The notes under the pieces: model-generated
The model's input: only the letters and a program-made list of their open reading frames with translations
What the model was told of the DNA's origin: nothing
Database searches by the model: none
Source of the DNA: Piper betle
Lineage: Eukaryota > Streptophyta > Magnoliopsida > Piperales > Piperaceae
Assembly: GCA_033002965.1 (NCBI GenBank)
Contig: JAURVB010014867.1
Location: forward strand, 1 to 64,000
Length of the DNA stretch: 64,000 nt
Direction of reading: 5' to 3'
Program-made: the position numbers and the translations under genes
In this document: positions 1 through 11,450 of the stretch, piece by piece
Position numbering within the stretch: the stretch's first letter is position 1
Layout of the letters: the number at the start of each line of letters is the position of its first letter

Positions 1-433
1 TGGGCAGTTATGTAAATAAAACTTAACTCTCTTGACTCAAGTTAATAACAATAAATAAATCATAAAAATATAATATAATATAATATAATACCATAAAATA
101 AAATTAGGTAAAGCTAAATCTAATAACATATTCTAAGCCTACTAACTCATCCAAAAATAATAAATAATGCGTCTTAACGCGGTAAACTAAATATAATTTT
201 ATAGTCTACTATAAGTAAAATAAATTAGGTGTACTCTTATATACTTTGATAACTCATTCTACTGCATTAGTGACGTTATCATTATATACTTAGGTACACA
301 TTACCCTTATGACTCATAACACACAACTAGCCTCAGTGCAATACGCGTGCTCTGAAATTGATTCAATTCGAACCGAAGGCTGAACCGATCTATTCACAAG
401 CATAAAATTTCGGCTTGAGTCGCGGGTTTTACA
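1..433 (-). mobile_element. Family A LTR, 5'-terminal relic
   Basis: Read on the minus strand, this begins TGTAAAACCCGCGACTCAAG at 433 and runs through the same landmarks as the better A copies: the stretch with aactcattct and gacgttatcat, the gcgtcttaacgc block and the tgactcaagttaa block near base 30. It is clearly older and more diverged than the copies at 34389 and 41560. It continues beyond the left edge of the window, so its full length is unknown. It abuts an E-family LTR end at 434, so A probably inserted into E here. Confidence 0.75.
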
Positions 434-622
434 TTAGTTGATTCCAAGCATTGGTTATCTTATATTTTATTTCATGGCATGACTTAGAATTTGAATTTTA
501 ACCAAAAAATTATGTCATGGATTTATTTATGATGTTGATAAATTAATAAAAAATAATTTATAAGGCACTTAGTTTTACATTGTTAAACTTGGCCTATGGC
601 TCGGAATAGGCGGGTCATTACA
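434..622 (+). mobile_element. Family E LTR, 3' end fragment
   Basis: The block cacttagtttt...ggctcggaataggcgggtcattaca matches the 3' end of the E LTR that finishes at 44995 (cacttagtttc...ggctcggaacgggcgggttgttaca). It ends in TTACA at 622. Only the last ~190 bases lie outside the A relic, so the 5' part is either left of the window or lost. Confidence 0.7.
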
Positions 623-2064
623 AATGCACTACCATTGCCACCGCTGACTTCCTCTCGTCCCCACTTACCAGCCCTCCACCGCTCCTTCTCCCTCACCTTC
701 TAACCCTTCTTCTCCTCGACTATAGACAAGCTAGCGGTAGCATCAAATGTGATAGTGTTAAGAATTGAACTTTAATTCATGTTATATTTATGAAGTTTTG
801 CTTTATGTTTTATTTCAAATGAATTAAACTAAGTTAACCATATGATGAATTATAACTGGACTAATTCAAAATGTGATGACATTTTGGATTAGATTTAAAC
901 TTAGACTTTGAAGTGGGTCTCAATCTTAAAGTCTTTGACTTGGACTTGGACATGAGATAAGCTTTGATAGAGCATTGAAAAGTAGAATATCTAGATAGAG
1001 CCTAAAACTTTGAACATGTTTGATTTAAGCTTGAAAGAGAAATTAGTGTTAGAATTTGGAGTCTTCTCAATATTAATGACTCAAATAGTTGGATGTTTGA
1101 CCAATTATGGACTTGCTTGGCTTTAAACATGGAGCTCGGTCAAAATAAGGAAAATCAAGAAAGTTTGAGAATTGAGATTCCGGATTGGTTATACTTTGTT
1201 AAAGTTACATTTGCCAACTTCTCAATTTTTGAATTCAAAGGAATGTGCTTCAATGAGTGATTGTATTTTCATCTTTTCAATGATTATTGTAAAAGATCTT
1301 ATTGATCCTATGAGGAATTGTTTGTAAACAAGATCAGGTATGATATTGTGGATGTACTTACACTAGTGATCGCATGATACTTCGGGTACGGAGTGGTGTG
1401 ATTGTTCTAACTATGAGTGTTCGTTTAGCTTGTGAAGTCGAGTTTAAAGGCAAGGGGTGAAGGGCATGCATGTGGCTTGTGAAATCGGCTCTGAGGTGAG
1501 TACAATGGAAGACAAGTGAGTTTTTGAAACACTTGAGTTAAGTTTTATCAAAGACAAATAAGTGTTACAATTGTATTGTAAAAATCAAAGTTTAGCCATA
1601 ATGAAGTATAGCAGACCACCCAACCAGTGGATATGGTAGTGTAGAAGAGAAGAGTATGATTTTGGAAGTTCCTAAAAAATCCTTTTATTTGTGTTTCTTG
1701 TCATTAACTCTATTTTACATTAATTGTTTTGGCTAAACACAAATCTTTACAACTTGTATAGTTTAATAAGTTCACTAGCAATTGTGACTATTTGTGGATA
1801 ACACTTTATTATTTGTTTAGTATTTTGGCAGGTCAAGATCCATTCAAATTTATATATTTTGGTACTAACTTGTTTATTTACGTGTTTTTGTTAATCTGCT
1901 CCATACAAAATCCCATCAAATAGGAGAAGGCATCCGTAGCACAAAGGCTTGCCCTCCTAATAACTTGACCGCTATCCTCGTAGTGGTTGGTGAAGGTACT
2001 TAAAGGAACACTTGATCTTCACCATCACTTAACTTAAAGGTCGTACTCAAAAACCAACTCAATA
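623..2064. other. Non-genic, unclassified
   Basis: There is a short C/T-rich piece (623-740), then AT-rich sequence with no long ORF and no protein similarity that I recognise. The stretch from about 740 to 1920 has the look of an old LTR or transposon body, but I found neither paired termini nor a primer site. Confidence 0.4.
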
Positions 2065-2129
2065 AAGTAAAGGTGAGTTTCTTACTATATAGTGGTTTCT
2101 TCCTGTATAGTAAGAAACTCACCTTACTT
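2065..2129. repeat. Near-perfect hairpin (22-bp core arms)
   Basis: Bases 2071-2092 and 2103-2124 are inverted complements with a single G/T mismatch, around a 10-base loop. Four more pairs extend the stem outward past one bulged A. The arms read aggtgagtttcttactatat and its complement. It could be a small MITE remnant or the foldback of a small-RNA precursor. No flanking target-site duplication is obvious. Confidence 0.7.
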
Positions 2130-2132
2130 GCC

Positions 2133-3174
2133 TTTTGTCCAAAGTAGATTTTTAGCATATTACTAAACGAGTTCATCTATTGTAAGTGAGTTTATATTGT
2201 CTCCTCACGCAAGGAGTTAGCTATTTCTATTTCTAGAGATGGTCAGTGAAATCTAAGAAAACTCCACTTAAACAATAAAAAAGGAGTGCACTTTAGGCAC
2301 AGAAAAAGAACAAAGCTGTTTTAGATTTGGGATGGAACCACCTACTAAAATGGAAGTTATATCGTACCATTGGGATGCTGCAGCATCTTTTGCAAAAAGT
2401 AGAAAAGAGACGGTAGGTTGACATCTACAATATTTTCATCGCACTTTCAAGACAGCTTTGGAAAGCTTATAATTTTATTAAGAGCCGATTGTCTACAATT
2501 ACAACATCAATTTTAATTTTTATTTTATTCTTACAAATTCAATATTTATCTCCCTTATAATTATCACTAAAAAACAATTTCACTCCTAATTGACATTGAT
2601 CAATTAGTTTTACTTTTAAAAATAAATAATTACCTTTAATAAAATAATAAATTAATAAAACAATAACGATCACTATCCTTTTAAAATGAAAAGGGCAGAG
2701 CAAGATTTACCACTTTTAATCATTTTTTTGAATAAAAACTCATTTAAGTATTTTTTTAATTTGAATTCACAACCGTCGATAAAATAATAAACCACCTTAC
2801 CACTTGCTGCCCTACCGTCAAGCGTTTCAACCAAGACAATTCCTTATTAAAACAAACAAAAATGAGCGAAGTATGGTCCAAATTATTCTAAAGCTACAAA
2901 AAAACGTTAACGAATAGAACATAAAATAACACAGGATAAGGAATTGGAACTGCCACTCAAGAAGGAAGGCGTCAAAAAAAGAAAAGAAAAAAGTAAGATC
3001 ACAGCACGGTATTAAAAAGTTTGATTACTCGCTACAAAAGCTCATTTTTTTGCTGCCAATAGTAGTAACTAAAGAAATTACACCGCCCGAGTTCTAAGGC
3101 AACGAGCATTTCACCCACCCACCAGACAAAATATTTATGCAAATAAGCCCAACGCGTAACCTCGTTAACATAAT
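2133..3174. other. Intergenic, downstream of SPT16
   Basis: AT-rich sequence with no ORF that I can assign. The part next to 3174 must include the 3' UTR and poly(A) site of SPT16, whose position I cannot fix. Confidence 0.45.
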
Positions 3175-6100
3175 TTACCTAAGCTTAGATTTTTTCTGAG
3201 GCGGAGCCCTGAAGTCCCTCCGATCAGGAGCACGTGCTTTTCCAAAGGCCTTCATCTTTCTCCTCTTCCTCTCCTCCTCGCTGTCGGACTCATCACCTTT
3301 TTCCCTGTCCGCATTGCTTGCTTCTCTCTCTAACTCCTCCCACGTCTTCCCTTTCTCATCTTCAGACTCCTCTTCTGAATCTTCCTCTTCATCTTCATCT
3401 GACTCCACCAGTGACTCACTGTCATCATTCTCATCATCTGACACAGATTCAGATTCATTATCAGAAGGCTGATATCCTTGATCAGAATCCTCCGTGTTCT
3501 CTGAATCAGAATCACTAGCTTCCATATTCAAGAACTCCCATCCGCCATCTTCAATGAACTTATCCGGGTCATCTATGATTGTTTTCAGGATTGGCCGCCA
3601 GTTCAAGTTAAGCCTGCTCTCATAGTATTTCAGATCAGTTGTGTCTAGCCACTCTTTTATGCCATCAAGAGAGGATGATGGAATGGAATCTATCCTAAGA
3701 ACATCTCGCTTGAAGTCCTTAAATACAATGGTCATATCAAAATTTTTCTGTCCCAGGCCCACTCTCTCCAGGTTCACAATCTCTATCTCATTCAATGTAA
3801 CCACCAAAAATGGAAGTTCAGTAAGTTCCACCAAGCAGCTAGATGTTGGAATGATGAAAGAAGAAACTTTATATGGCACACCATGGAAGCCGAGCTCTCG
3901 CAGTGGCTGGTCGAACTCAAGATCCATTGCCCTGAACGGAGGCTGGCCCCATGAGTCATTAATCCTATTGACAAAGTTCTGAAAGTCCATATTTATCCTG
4001 TTTTTACGTTCCCTCTCCCGCTGCTCCTCCTCAATCTCGTCAGGATCATTGGCTGATCTTTTCCCACCACCTAGTGTCTGCACTGCATCCATAACTTCAA
4101 CATAAAACTGTACATCCTTCGTCTTCTTGTTACCCACCATAATGTGATTGTGGAGGTGAAAGTGCAAAAGAGTAATCATCTCCCTCTCAGCTGGCTGGAA
4201 AAAGGCATGCTTAATATTTTGGTACATGATGTCAACCCTTTCATCGGGCCTGCTAGTAGAATATCTGAATCCATTCACGTGAGCTTCTAAGGTGCCCGGC
4301 AACTTTCTTGCCCTTCCACCAAATGCTGGACGGATCCACAACTCCAACAGCCTTATTGACTTCAACTTGGAGCCTGCAAGCTGTAACTTTTCCTGAGTGA
4401 CCAAAGTGGCTCTTTCCGCCCTTTCGGATTCCCTTGATGCAACTTGGCGCCTAAGAGTTTTGATCACATGAACCACTTCAGTGCAGTGTCTTGGGTCTTT
4501 AGAGCGGAAAGAAACCTCCTTCAGATAAATAGCACTCTGATGCTTTAGGGTATTAGCATCATGGGGGTTAAATGGAGTCCCAGGCACATTAAAGATTATG
4601 CGAACATAGCATGTTTTGTTATCTTGCTGGCTATTAACACTTTTCACCATGGCAATATGAAAAGGTACCATGCTCCCAAAAATTGGAATAAGAATAGCCT
4701 CATTCTTCTGGTCAATTTGAATAGCTAGCTCCTTATTTTGGGGCATATCAACAACAGATTTGTAGGCCACCAAATCGGTAGAAGCTTTCACAGGACCACG
4801 ACCATCCCCACTTGCAGACCCATGACCAGCGAGTCTTCGTGCAGTTTCTTCATTCTTTTGTCGTGCAAGTTCTGCTTGATGCTGTCGCCTTATTTCCTCC
4901 TTAGACATCTCCTGATTGTCAGATCTCAAAGTAGCTTTTGACATAAAAGCCTCTAAGCCTTTAGTTTCAGGCTTATCCCTTGCAGGTTCTTCCTCTTCAT
5001 CATCTTCATTAAAAGAATATGCCACATCCTTAACAGCCTTAGAACTAACTGATGTCACAATTTCAGGTGCAGCCTTCTCACTGACAACAATGGTATCAGC
5101 TAACAGCAAAGAGTATTTCTTCGTCTTCAAGTTGTTGGTTTCTGCTTGTAAATTCTGGAATCCAAGAGAAACATTGAACACCATGCCAGCCCTCAATAAA
5201 CGGTCATTTCGAGGGTTTAAGCTCAGTCCAGATTCACGAAACTCCAGCCCAATTCCAGTGCCTGCCGATTTAGTCAGATTTGGAACAAGCTCAGGTGCAT
5301 GTTTTTCCACCACTGAAAGTGCAGATTGATAAACATTGCTAATTTTGTTGCCCGGCTTTAGTGCACTTATTGCTGCCTCATGTGCTTGCAGGAGAACCTC
5401 ATAGGCTTTACTTTGCATGGCATTAGCATCAATTAGAAATGTTCTAGCAACATTTGAACAATAGCTATTGTACCGAGAACCAATGGCACATATGATCACA
5501 CTTGTCGAGTCATAATAAAGATTGTCCTCATTGCTAGATGCACTTGGTTTGAGATCAAACTGACCGCCACTTTGAAAAATGGGAGGGTAGCAGATGTCTA
5601 CATTTTCGGCTTTCAGCTTTACCTTGACCTTGGTTGGATCAAGTATGGCTTTCTCTGTTTCATCCATAAGAGACGAATGTGTAACCTTCTTCTCCTCATC
5701 TATTATCTTCTCAAGCATAGGGACAACAAAATGTTTCATTACAGAAGATGTCAAAAATGCAGCCTTCTTTACATTTGTAAGCTCGGTTATATCCTTGACA
5801 GCAAAAAGATCAGAAAAGCCATTTGTTATATCACTAAGCTGAAATTTAGCATTCTTCAGCTTCTCATCCCATACTTCTAAAAGCTTTCCCTCTGGAGACT
5901 CTTTTGCAATATACCCAAGAACAGGTAAATCCTGGCCATCAGGTTTTGCTACTCCACGAACTGCATTGAATATCTCATCCATAAGTGCACTCCCATCATC
6001 ACTCTTAGCCTTCACGTGTATTACAACTTCAGCACCAACTGCTTCTTTTGTGGCCTTCTTGAGGGTGGATAGCAGATTTGCCCTCTTCTGCCCACACAAA

Positions 6101-6399
6101 AAATGGATCTGCTTTTTCATGAAAACCATCACTGTTTCAGGAAACTCATACCCAAGCAACCACATGTTAAGTGCAGAAGACTTCAAATATCTCAGGTCTT
6201 CAGAAGCAGGAGGCGTAGCGATAGCTAAAACATCAGACCCACCCCATAACTCAACTTTATGTTCCCTCCAATGTGAATACAGCATCTTAAGGCGTTTCTG
6301 AAAAGATTCAAGATTAATAGCATAGTTGCCACTGCCAGCAGTCCCGGATGCATTTCCATCTGCAGACTTGGCATTCCCATTTCGATGCTCAGCCATCAT
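3175..6399 (-). CDS. SPT16: FACT complex subunit SPT16
   Basis: A single uninterrupted ORF of 1074 residues, the usual length for plant SPT16. SPT16 pairs with SSRP1 in the FACT histone chaperone, which loosens and rebuilds nucleosomes ahead of and behind RNA polymerase II in the nucleus. Domains seen in order: the N-terminal lobe (about 25-190, with ATPPASEDLRYLKSSALNMW); the pita-bread aminopeptidase-like domain (about 205-440), which in this family is catalytically dead and binds histones; the SPT16/dimerisation region (about 540-700); a Rtt106-like PH domain (about 800-930); and from residue 962 a strongly acidic Ser/Asp/Glu tail followed by basic RKRRK and KKSKLR stretches that suit nuclear import. 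The frame opens with two Met codons in a row; family proteins begin MAEH, so the second (6396) is the likelier start. The coding part lacks introns, but a leader intron lies just upstream. No breaks were seen. Confidence 0.97.
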   Translation of the reverse strand: MMAEHRNGNAKSADGNASGTAGSGNYAINLESFQKRLKMLYSHWREHKVELWGGSDVLAIATPPASEDLRYLKSSALNMWLLGYEFPETVMVFMKKQIHFLCGQKRANLLSTLKKATKEAVGAEVVIHVKAKSDDGSALMDEIFNAVRGVAKPDGQDLPVLGYIAKESPEGKLLEVWDEKLKNAKFQLSDITNGFSDLFAVKDITELTNVKKAAFLTSSVMKHFVVPMLEKIIDEEKKVTHSSLMDETEKAILDPTKVKVKLKAENVDICYPPIFQSGGQFDLKPSASSNEDNLYYDSTSVIICAIGSRYNSYCSNVARTFLIDANAMQSKAYEVLLQAHEAAISALKPGNKISNVYQSALSVVEKHAPELVPNLTKSAGTGIGLEFRESGLSLNPRNDRLLRAGMVFNVSLGFQNLQAETNNLKTKKYSLLLADTIVVSEKAAPEIVTSVSSKAVKDVAYSFNEDDEEEEPARDKPETKGLEAFMSKATLRSDNQEMSKEEIRRQHQAELARQKNEETARRLAGHGSASGDGRGPVKASTDLVAYKSVVDMPQNKELAIQIDQKNEAILIPIFGSMVPFHIAMVKSVNSQQDNKTCYVRIIFNVPGTPFNPHDANTLKHQSAIYLKEVSFRSKDPRHCTEVVHVIKTLRRQVASRESERAERATLVTQEKLQLAGSKLKSIRLLELWIRPAFGGRARKLPGTLEAHVNGFRYSTSRPDERVDIMYQNIKHAFFQPAEREMITLLHFHLHNHIMVGNKKTKDVQFYVEVMDAVQTLGGGKRSANDPDEIEEEQRERERKNRINMDFQNFVNRINDSWGQPPFRAMDLEFDQPLRELGFHGVPYKVSSFIIPTSSCLVELTELPFLVVTLNEIEIVNLERVGLGQKNFDMTIVFKDFKRDVLRIDSIPSSSLDGIKEWLDTTDLKYYESRLNLNWRPILKTIIDDPDKFIEDGGWEFLNMEASDSDSENTEDSDQGYQPSDNESESVSDDENDDSESLVESDEDEEEDSEEESEDEKGKTWEELEREASNADREKGDESDSEEERKRRKMKAFGKARAPDRRDFRAPPQKKSKLR

Positions 6400-6408
6400 T
6401 CCAGAATT

Positions 6409-7826
6409 CTAAAACACATAGAACCAATATCTAAAAGCAACCAGAAACAGCACCAAACAGTCCTCTCCTATATTCTGAAACTTATCAAGTCCAGCTTAAC
6501 CTGCAGAATAAAATTCTAACATAAAAATATATGATATCCATCAAAGCAGCAATTTGATAAGAGAAAAGAATGAAGCATATATTAATATTCTTCACTGACT
6601 GTCCCAAAACAAGGAAAAAATATTTTACAGCACGAGCTGAGGAGGTAAAACCTCCCAAATAAAACTGAACTCAATAACATCATGGGATTTCTTATTTGCA
6701 GGAAAAATACAAACATGCACACACCCCGCACAAAAAAAGAAAGATGGTTAATAGGCAAATAAAGCATAATTTCTCTTACCAAAAAAGGGGAAACAAACAT
6801 AAAGAGTTGAATTTCTAAAGTTATTAATTACATTAAACACACCACAGGAATGATTCGTTGTTCGCAACTGCCTTATTCACAAAAAGCTTGCAAGTTGTTG
6901 AATAATCCACTTAAACTTGCTACACTTAGCCTAGCAATCTCACACAAGTTTTTTGCACATTATATGTACATATACTGTAAGTATATAATAGGAATCTCAC
7001 ACAAGTTTTTTTGCACATTAAATGTACATATACTGTAAGTATATAAATAAGAAACAACAGCGATGACTTTTGCGCCCAGGCAGAGACATGTTTCATTTAG
7101 CAGAAATTGAGAAATAATATAGATGCACGCAGAAACTCATACATATAAATGATCGTCCTTGAGAACGGATAATCAACTAAGCTATTAACAACTCCATTGC
7201 GCATTTACATTACATCTTTTTCAATACCTATTTGTGATTATACAAGCAGTTGTTTCTTAAAACAAATTAAACTAGAGACCCAAATAAAAAAGAAAAGTAA
7301 AACAAATTAAATGAGATTTATCCCACCATACTACATCATTTTCATACAATTTTTTTTAAAAAAAGCAAATTAAAGTTATTACAAAAACTTAAAGCCCCAA
7401 AATATGTCAACTGGAAACAATTCAAAACCCTAAATGTTAAGAAATGGCGATTCAACGAATTCGGTCATTTGTAGAAAAGCTCCAACTCACAAAAACAATA
7501 GAAAACAAAACCTCCACGCTCTTGGACGACAAACAAAGAGGGAAAAAAAGAGAGACCTTAACAACGAACAATTGCGAAGCAGCAAATACGTTCATATTAG
7601 CAATAACAGCGCAGAACTTCCTTAGAAAAAAAGCAACTTTATTTTTCAGATCTTCGAAACCGAGATCAAAGAACGAAACTAAAGACGGACGAATGGCGTG
7701 AAAACAGCTCCAAAAGCAGTATCTCCTGCGGCATGACGCAAGAAGCGGAACTCGGCGTCAAGAGGCCAGCACACCAGATAGGGCACCAAAGAAACTCGAA
7801 TCAGACAGAAGGAAAAGCTCCCATAC
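6409..7826 (-). other. SPT16: Leader (5' UTR) intron of SPT16
   Basis: On the minus strand a consensus donor (GAGCAAG|GTATGGG, intron starts at 7826) and an acceptor (GTGTTTTAG|AATTCTGG, intron ends at 6409) stand 9 bases above the first ATG. The first leader exon would run from 7827 to about 7950. An intron in the leader with an intronless coding region is, as I recall, the arrangement in other plant SPT16 genes. A GGCGGG element (minus strand of about 7974-7980, TTGGCGGGC) lies just upstream and resembles an E2F site; this is only a suggestion. Confidence 0.7.
6938..7047. repeat. Tandem duplication inside the SPT16 leader intron
   Basis: Two copies of a ~56-base unit lie head to tail: tctcacacaag, a T run, gcacatt, atgtacatatactgtaagtat. 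They differ by a few bases. It is simple local duplication with no coding content. Confidence 0.85.
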
Positions 7827-7950
7827 CTTGCTCCGCCAGAGAGACACCGACCAACGGCGTCGGCGGCGAGAGAGGGCGGGAGGACGAGGGTTGGGGTTGG
7901 GGTGTCAGTCGAGGGAGGGGAAGATGGTGGATTTTAAACGGCTCTAATCG

Positions 7951-8869
7951 GACACCCATTGCATCATCATCTCGCCCGCCAATCAACCCGTTTAAATAAA
8001 GTATCAGCAAGACAGCAACCAGCTTAGATAACAACATATATATTAGTGGCAACGAGGGCGGTAAATGGCTGCCTATTCGCTAATTTATAAATAGATTTGA
8101 TTTAAATAGAACAAAAATGACAAAAAAATATTTAATTATGTAAAAAATGGGAAAAAAATGATTAGTTTAACCAAATTAATTTTAAATATAAATAATAATG
8201 GTAGATGGCTTTTTACCATAATGTTTTACTGATTTAACTGATTTTTGTTCAGTCATTGCATTACTTAGAAAATTCATCACTACTCCGACTTTAAGCTTAA
8301 AATATTTAATTGTTAAAATTATCCTTTGATGAAATTAACAATTTAGATTTTTTAGTTACTTATTTTCTAATTTGTAACATTAATTTACTATAATTAGATT
8401 GTGACTCCCGATTTCAGTCCCCTAAAGAATCGGATCGAAAATGTCCTAATCGAATCGAGTCAAATCATGTATAAAACTATTAATTTATAAAACTCGATTA
8501 ATAATATAAATCGAAATAACCTTCTTGATGTCAAGAGAATGGAAAACGTCACTCATCAAATATAAATATAAGTTTGAAAGAAAGTAATTGCGTTGAGTTC
8601 AAGTATGTAATGTTTATCTATCCTCCTGCTAAAGTCAACTAAGAATCATAAAACTTACATATATATTTAAAAAATGTCAGTAAAAAATGTTATTTGTCCA
8701 GAAATAACTAATAGTCAAATTAGCACAGGAGAGTTTACCCTCTTGTTAAATGAAAATTTTATGTACTCCTTCATAAAATCTCTGTTAAGGGTGGTAATTA
8801 GGAGTCGTCGTCTTTGAAACAAGAGCATCCCATTTTTACTTATCACATGCCTCATTAACTTTAAAAATT
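7951..8869. other. Intergenic, AT-rich
   Basis: The sequence upstream of SPT16 has no ORF of note. Around 8400-8470 the run gactcccgatttcag...aatcggatcg could be the far end of the decayed A LTR described next, but I cannot align it firmly. Confidence 0.4.
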
Positions 8870-9500
8870 ATCTCTTGTACGGGAATATTAGTTTCTTTTC
8901 CCTTTCTCTTTACATCCTTTGTATCACTCGTAACGCCACTTTTAGGCATACATCTTTCGTACAATTTGAAACCATAAGTCTAGATATGCGCTGTATTTCG
9001 ATACTCGTAACCTTTTACACATCTTTGAGTTTGAGGAACTTTAGGTAGAGTCGTCAGGATCCCTCACAAATAAAACCGACGCTCACCAAATCTATAACCC
9101 GCTTTCACTAATATGAACATGCGTGCTTAGCGCGATTGTTGGTTTTTCCTTGTCTCATATTTTACTAAAAACTCAAGAAAAATCATATATAAGTATGAGA
9201 AGAGATTTATATAATAGGTTCGAAAACAACTTACAATAGATCTTGTTGTCAAAATCAAACTTAAAGCTTCTCATCATTGAGGATTATTAATCACAAAAGT
9301 AAAATATATCTAAATTACCAGTGTTAAGTAGGGTTTGATAAAACATCTATTGAACATGTCTTGCAATCTGAAAATCAAGTTAGTAATTACTATAGTGATA
9401 AAAACAAAGAGGAGTCTTAACAAACTGTGGTCCAAGCTTCAAATGTGTCGTCTCATTTATGACGAGTTCAAACTCCGAAACTTATATCGAAACCCACTGT
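8870..9500 (-). mobile_element. Old relic of a family A LTR
   Basis: Read in the same direction, landmarks match the minus-strand A LTR at 42400-43020 in order: aagtctagatatgcgctgta, gagtttgaggaactttaggt, gtcaggatccct, gatttatataataggttcgaaaacaactt (A: gatttatataataggcccgaaggcaactt), and the run with aagcttcaaatgtgtcgtctc (A: aagctccaagcatgtcatcgc). Divergence is heavy, so this insertion predates the other A copies. Confidence 0.65.
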
Positions 9501-10329
9501 TAAATAAAATACTATCATTTCTATATAATGCATGCTCGTATTATATGTTCATATCATTAATATATCATAAACAATGCTAAATAAACCTATAATTAAACAT
9601 TAACACGAATAAATAAATACAATCGAGAAAAACTAAAAATAAATATACAAATAAATACACTTTTGAATACATAGATAAATAATAAATACCTAAAAATAAA
9701 TAATACTCTAATTATAAAATAATAATATCATTATACAATATAAATAAAGGGTATACTCATGTTAATAAACATAAATAAATAAATTACATAATTATTCAAT
9801 AAATAAATAAATAAATAATTAGTTATTATTAATTAATGATAACTAAAAATAATATCATAATTAATCAATACGGAATATATAATTAAAATTTACAAATAAA
9901 TAATAACATATATATGCAACAAGGAGATAAATAAAAAAATATAAAATACCCTCTTTTAAAAATTAAAGCAAACTCAAATTAGTATTAAAAATCAGCCCCC
10001 CAAGATGGAGGGCTACCAGGCGGCCGCCATCATAAAAAAGTTTTTAAAATTTTTTTTGATATTTTTAAAAAATTTTTGGGCTAGGTTATTTTCAATTTTA
10101 TTTTATTATAAAACCAACCCGATATTATTTTGTTATTATAATAAAGTTTATATCTTTTTAATAATTCGTTACGTGGTAATATCAAAAAATTTCACCGCTA
10201 TCTTTACTATAAAAAAGAATAATAAAAAAGAGACCTCGCTATTAAAGAAAGTATAAAATAAAAATAATAAAACCATGTCTCAGGCTTAGGTAAGGCTCTA
10301 AGCCGCCTCCCTCCTCCTTCTCCCTTGGC
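9501..10329. other. AT-rich intergenic spacer
   Basis: Long AATA/AAATA-rich stretches (9590-9960), then a T-rich segment. Nothing codes. The last ~70 bases before 10330 should hold the promoter of the KH gene. A small perfect inverted repeat, ggccgtgg-ccg-ccacggcc, sits at about 10328-10346. Confidence 0.45.
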
Positions 10330-10577
10330 CGTGGCCGCCACGGCCTCTCCCACAATTGATTGACATCTCTCCCTCTCCGAGATTCATCTCGTCTTCTCTC
10401 CACCACCAAACTGAACCAAACCACACCAATCCAATTACTACTCCACCTCCTCCTTCCTCTCACCCCATCATCTTCCCCATCGACGGACAACACGGAGGAA
10501 GAAGAAGGCGCTAACCTTTCCAATTCCATCCACCGAGTTCTCCGGCGAGTTCTTTCCCGGCCAACGAGATCTTCACG
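10330..10577 (+). other. Putative 5' leader exon of the KH gene
   Basis: A C/T-rich, CpG-containing stretch typical of a plant transcript leader, ending near CACGGCAG|GCAAGC, which could be a GC-type donor. The matching acceptor would be TTCATGCAG|GTGACA, with the next exon starting at 11973, 56 bases before the KH start codon. The frame is open for 145 codons from 10360, but the product is low-complexity and I do not think it is translated. The transcript start is inferred, not seen. Confidence 0.4.
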
Positions 10578-10639
10578 GCAGGCAAGCTATTTACTTACCC
10601 CTCCTTCTCCTTTCCTCCATTTACTTCCCATATTGGCGG

Positions 10640-10750
10640 CGGCGGCGTCGGTAAATCATCGCCGACTTACCGGTGACATATCGCCTGCGGGTGGACTTCG
10701 TGTCGTCTACCCGCCGACACAGAGAAGCCGGCGATATAGTCGCCGACTTA
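10640..10750. repeat. Short GC-rich repeats with an inverted repeat
   Basis: gcgggtggac and gtctacccgc (10687-10714) pair around an 8-base loop with one mismatch, and the motif tcgccgactta occurs on both sides (near 10660 and 10740). It lies in the presumed leader intron of the KH gene. Function unknown. Confidence 0.5.
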
Positions 10751-10799
10751 GTATATCGACATCGCAAGCCATGAAAATAACTAACCATGGCGGTTAATG

Positions 10800-11450
10800 A
10801 CCAATATAAGATGGTCCCATCATAAATTTACTCTCCCAGTTGAGGATGTGGATGAAGAAGAGAAGTTCAGGCGGTCGGGTCATAGACTCATAACTTGTAA
10901 GGGCAAGGGTGGTGGTGAGAAAAACTTGACAGTGCCTGGGGAGTGGTGGTGTTGGAATTGATGGAGGGGGTGGCATGGGTACATCAAGAAGTGTAGAAAG
11001 AGGTGGACTGGGGGTTTTTACAGTATGAGATGATGGAAGAACTGAAATTGGAAGGGCTGATGGTGGAGATACGAAAGGGTGGAGGAGGTTGATTTGGAGT
11101 TTGGACTGGATTCAGAATGGAGGCATATGATCATTTAGGTAGGGAAAGAACTTACATTCAGTGGTGTTGATGGAGTCCTGTTGCTTGGAAGTGAGGAAGA
11201 AGACTGGTTGGTGGGAAATGATGGCCTTAACAAAAGTTGTTTTTCCGTTTCTTCAATTATGAGGATGGTTGCAATAAATGATCCTTGGAATTTCTCACTT
11301 TCTTTTCTTAACTGATAAACTTCCTCATTCAATTGACGAGCCCCTTCCATTGCCATATCTAATATGGACAGTATCTTCAATGCCATTTTATTGATTTCAC
11401 AACATGCCATAAAACTGTTGGATCAATTGGCTTTGGTACCATTTGATACA
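10800..11450 (-). pseudogene. Possible retrotransposon gag relic, reverse strand, in the KH leader intron
   Basis: A minus-strand ORF of 91 residues (11135-11410) holds a short coiled-coil-like segment (LNEEVYQLRKESEKFQG). It is preceded at about 11430-11445 by TGGTACCAAAGCCAA, two bases off the tRNA-Met primer site TGGTATCAGAGCCAA. Downstream on the same strand the sequence is Pro/Ser-rich and broken by stops. I read it as the start of a decayed LTR element; the family is not recognised and the LTRs were not found. Confidence 0.35.

Noticed and set aside
3234..3518. Plus-strand ORFs across SPT16 (3234-6301)
   Set aside because: Antisense shadows of a well-supported gene.
7733..8052. Small ORFs on both strands near the SPT16 promoter
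   Set aside because: They overlap the presumed SPT16 leader exon and promoter and have no recognisable domain.
10360..10797. A 145-residue ORF before the KH gene as a separate protein
   Set aside because: Low-complexity Ser/Thr/Leu/Arg sequence over a C/T-rich leader; no homolog recognised, and it fits better as untranslated leader plus intron.
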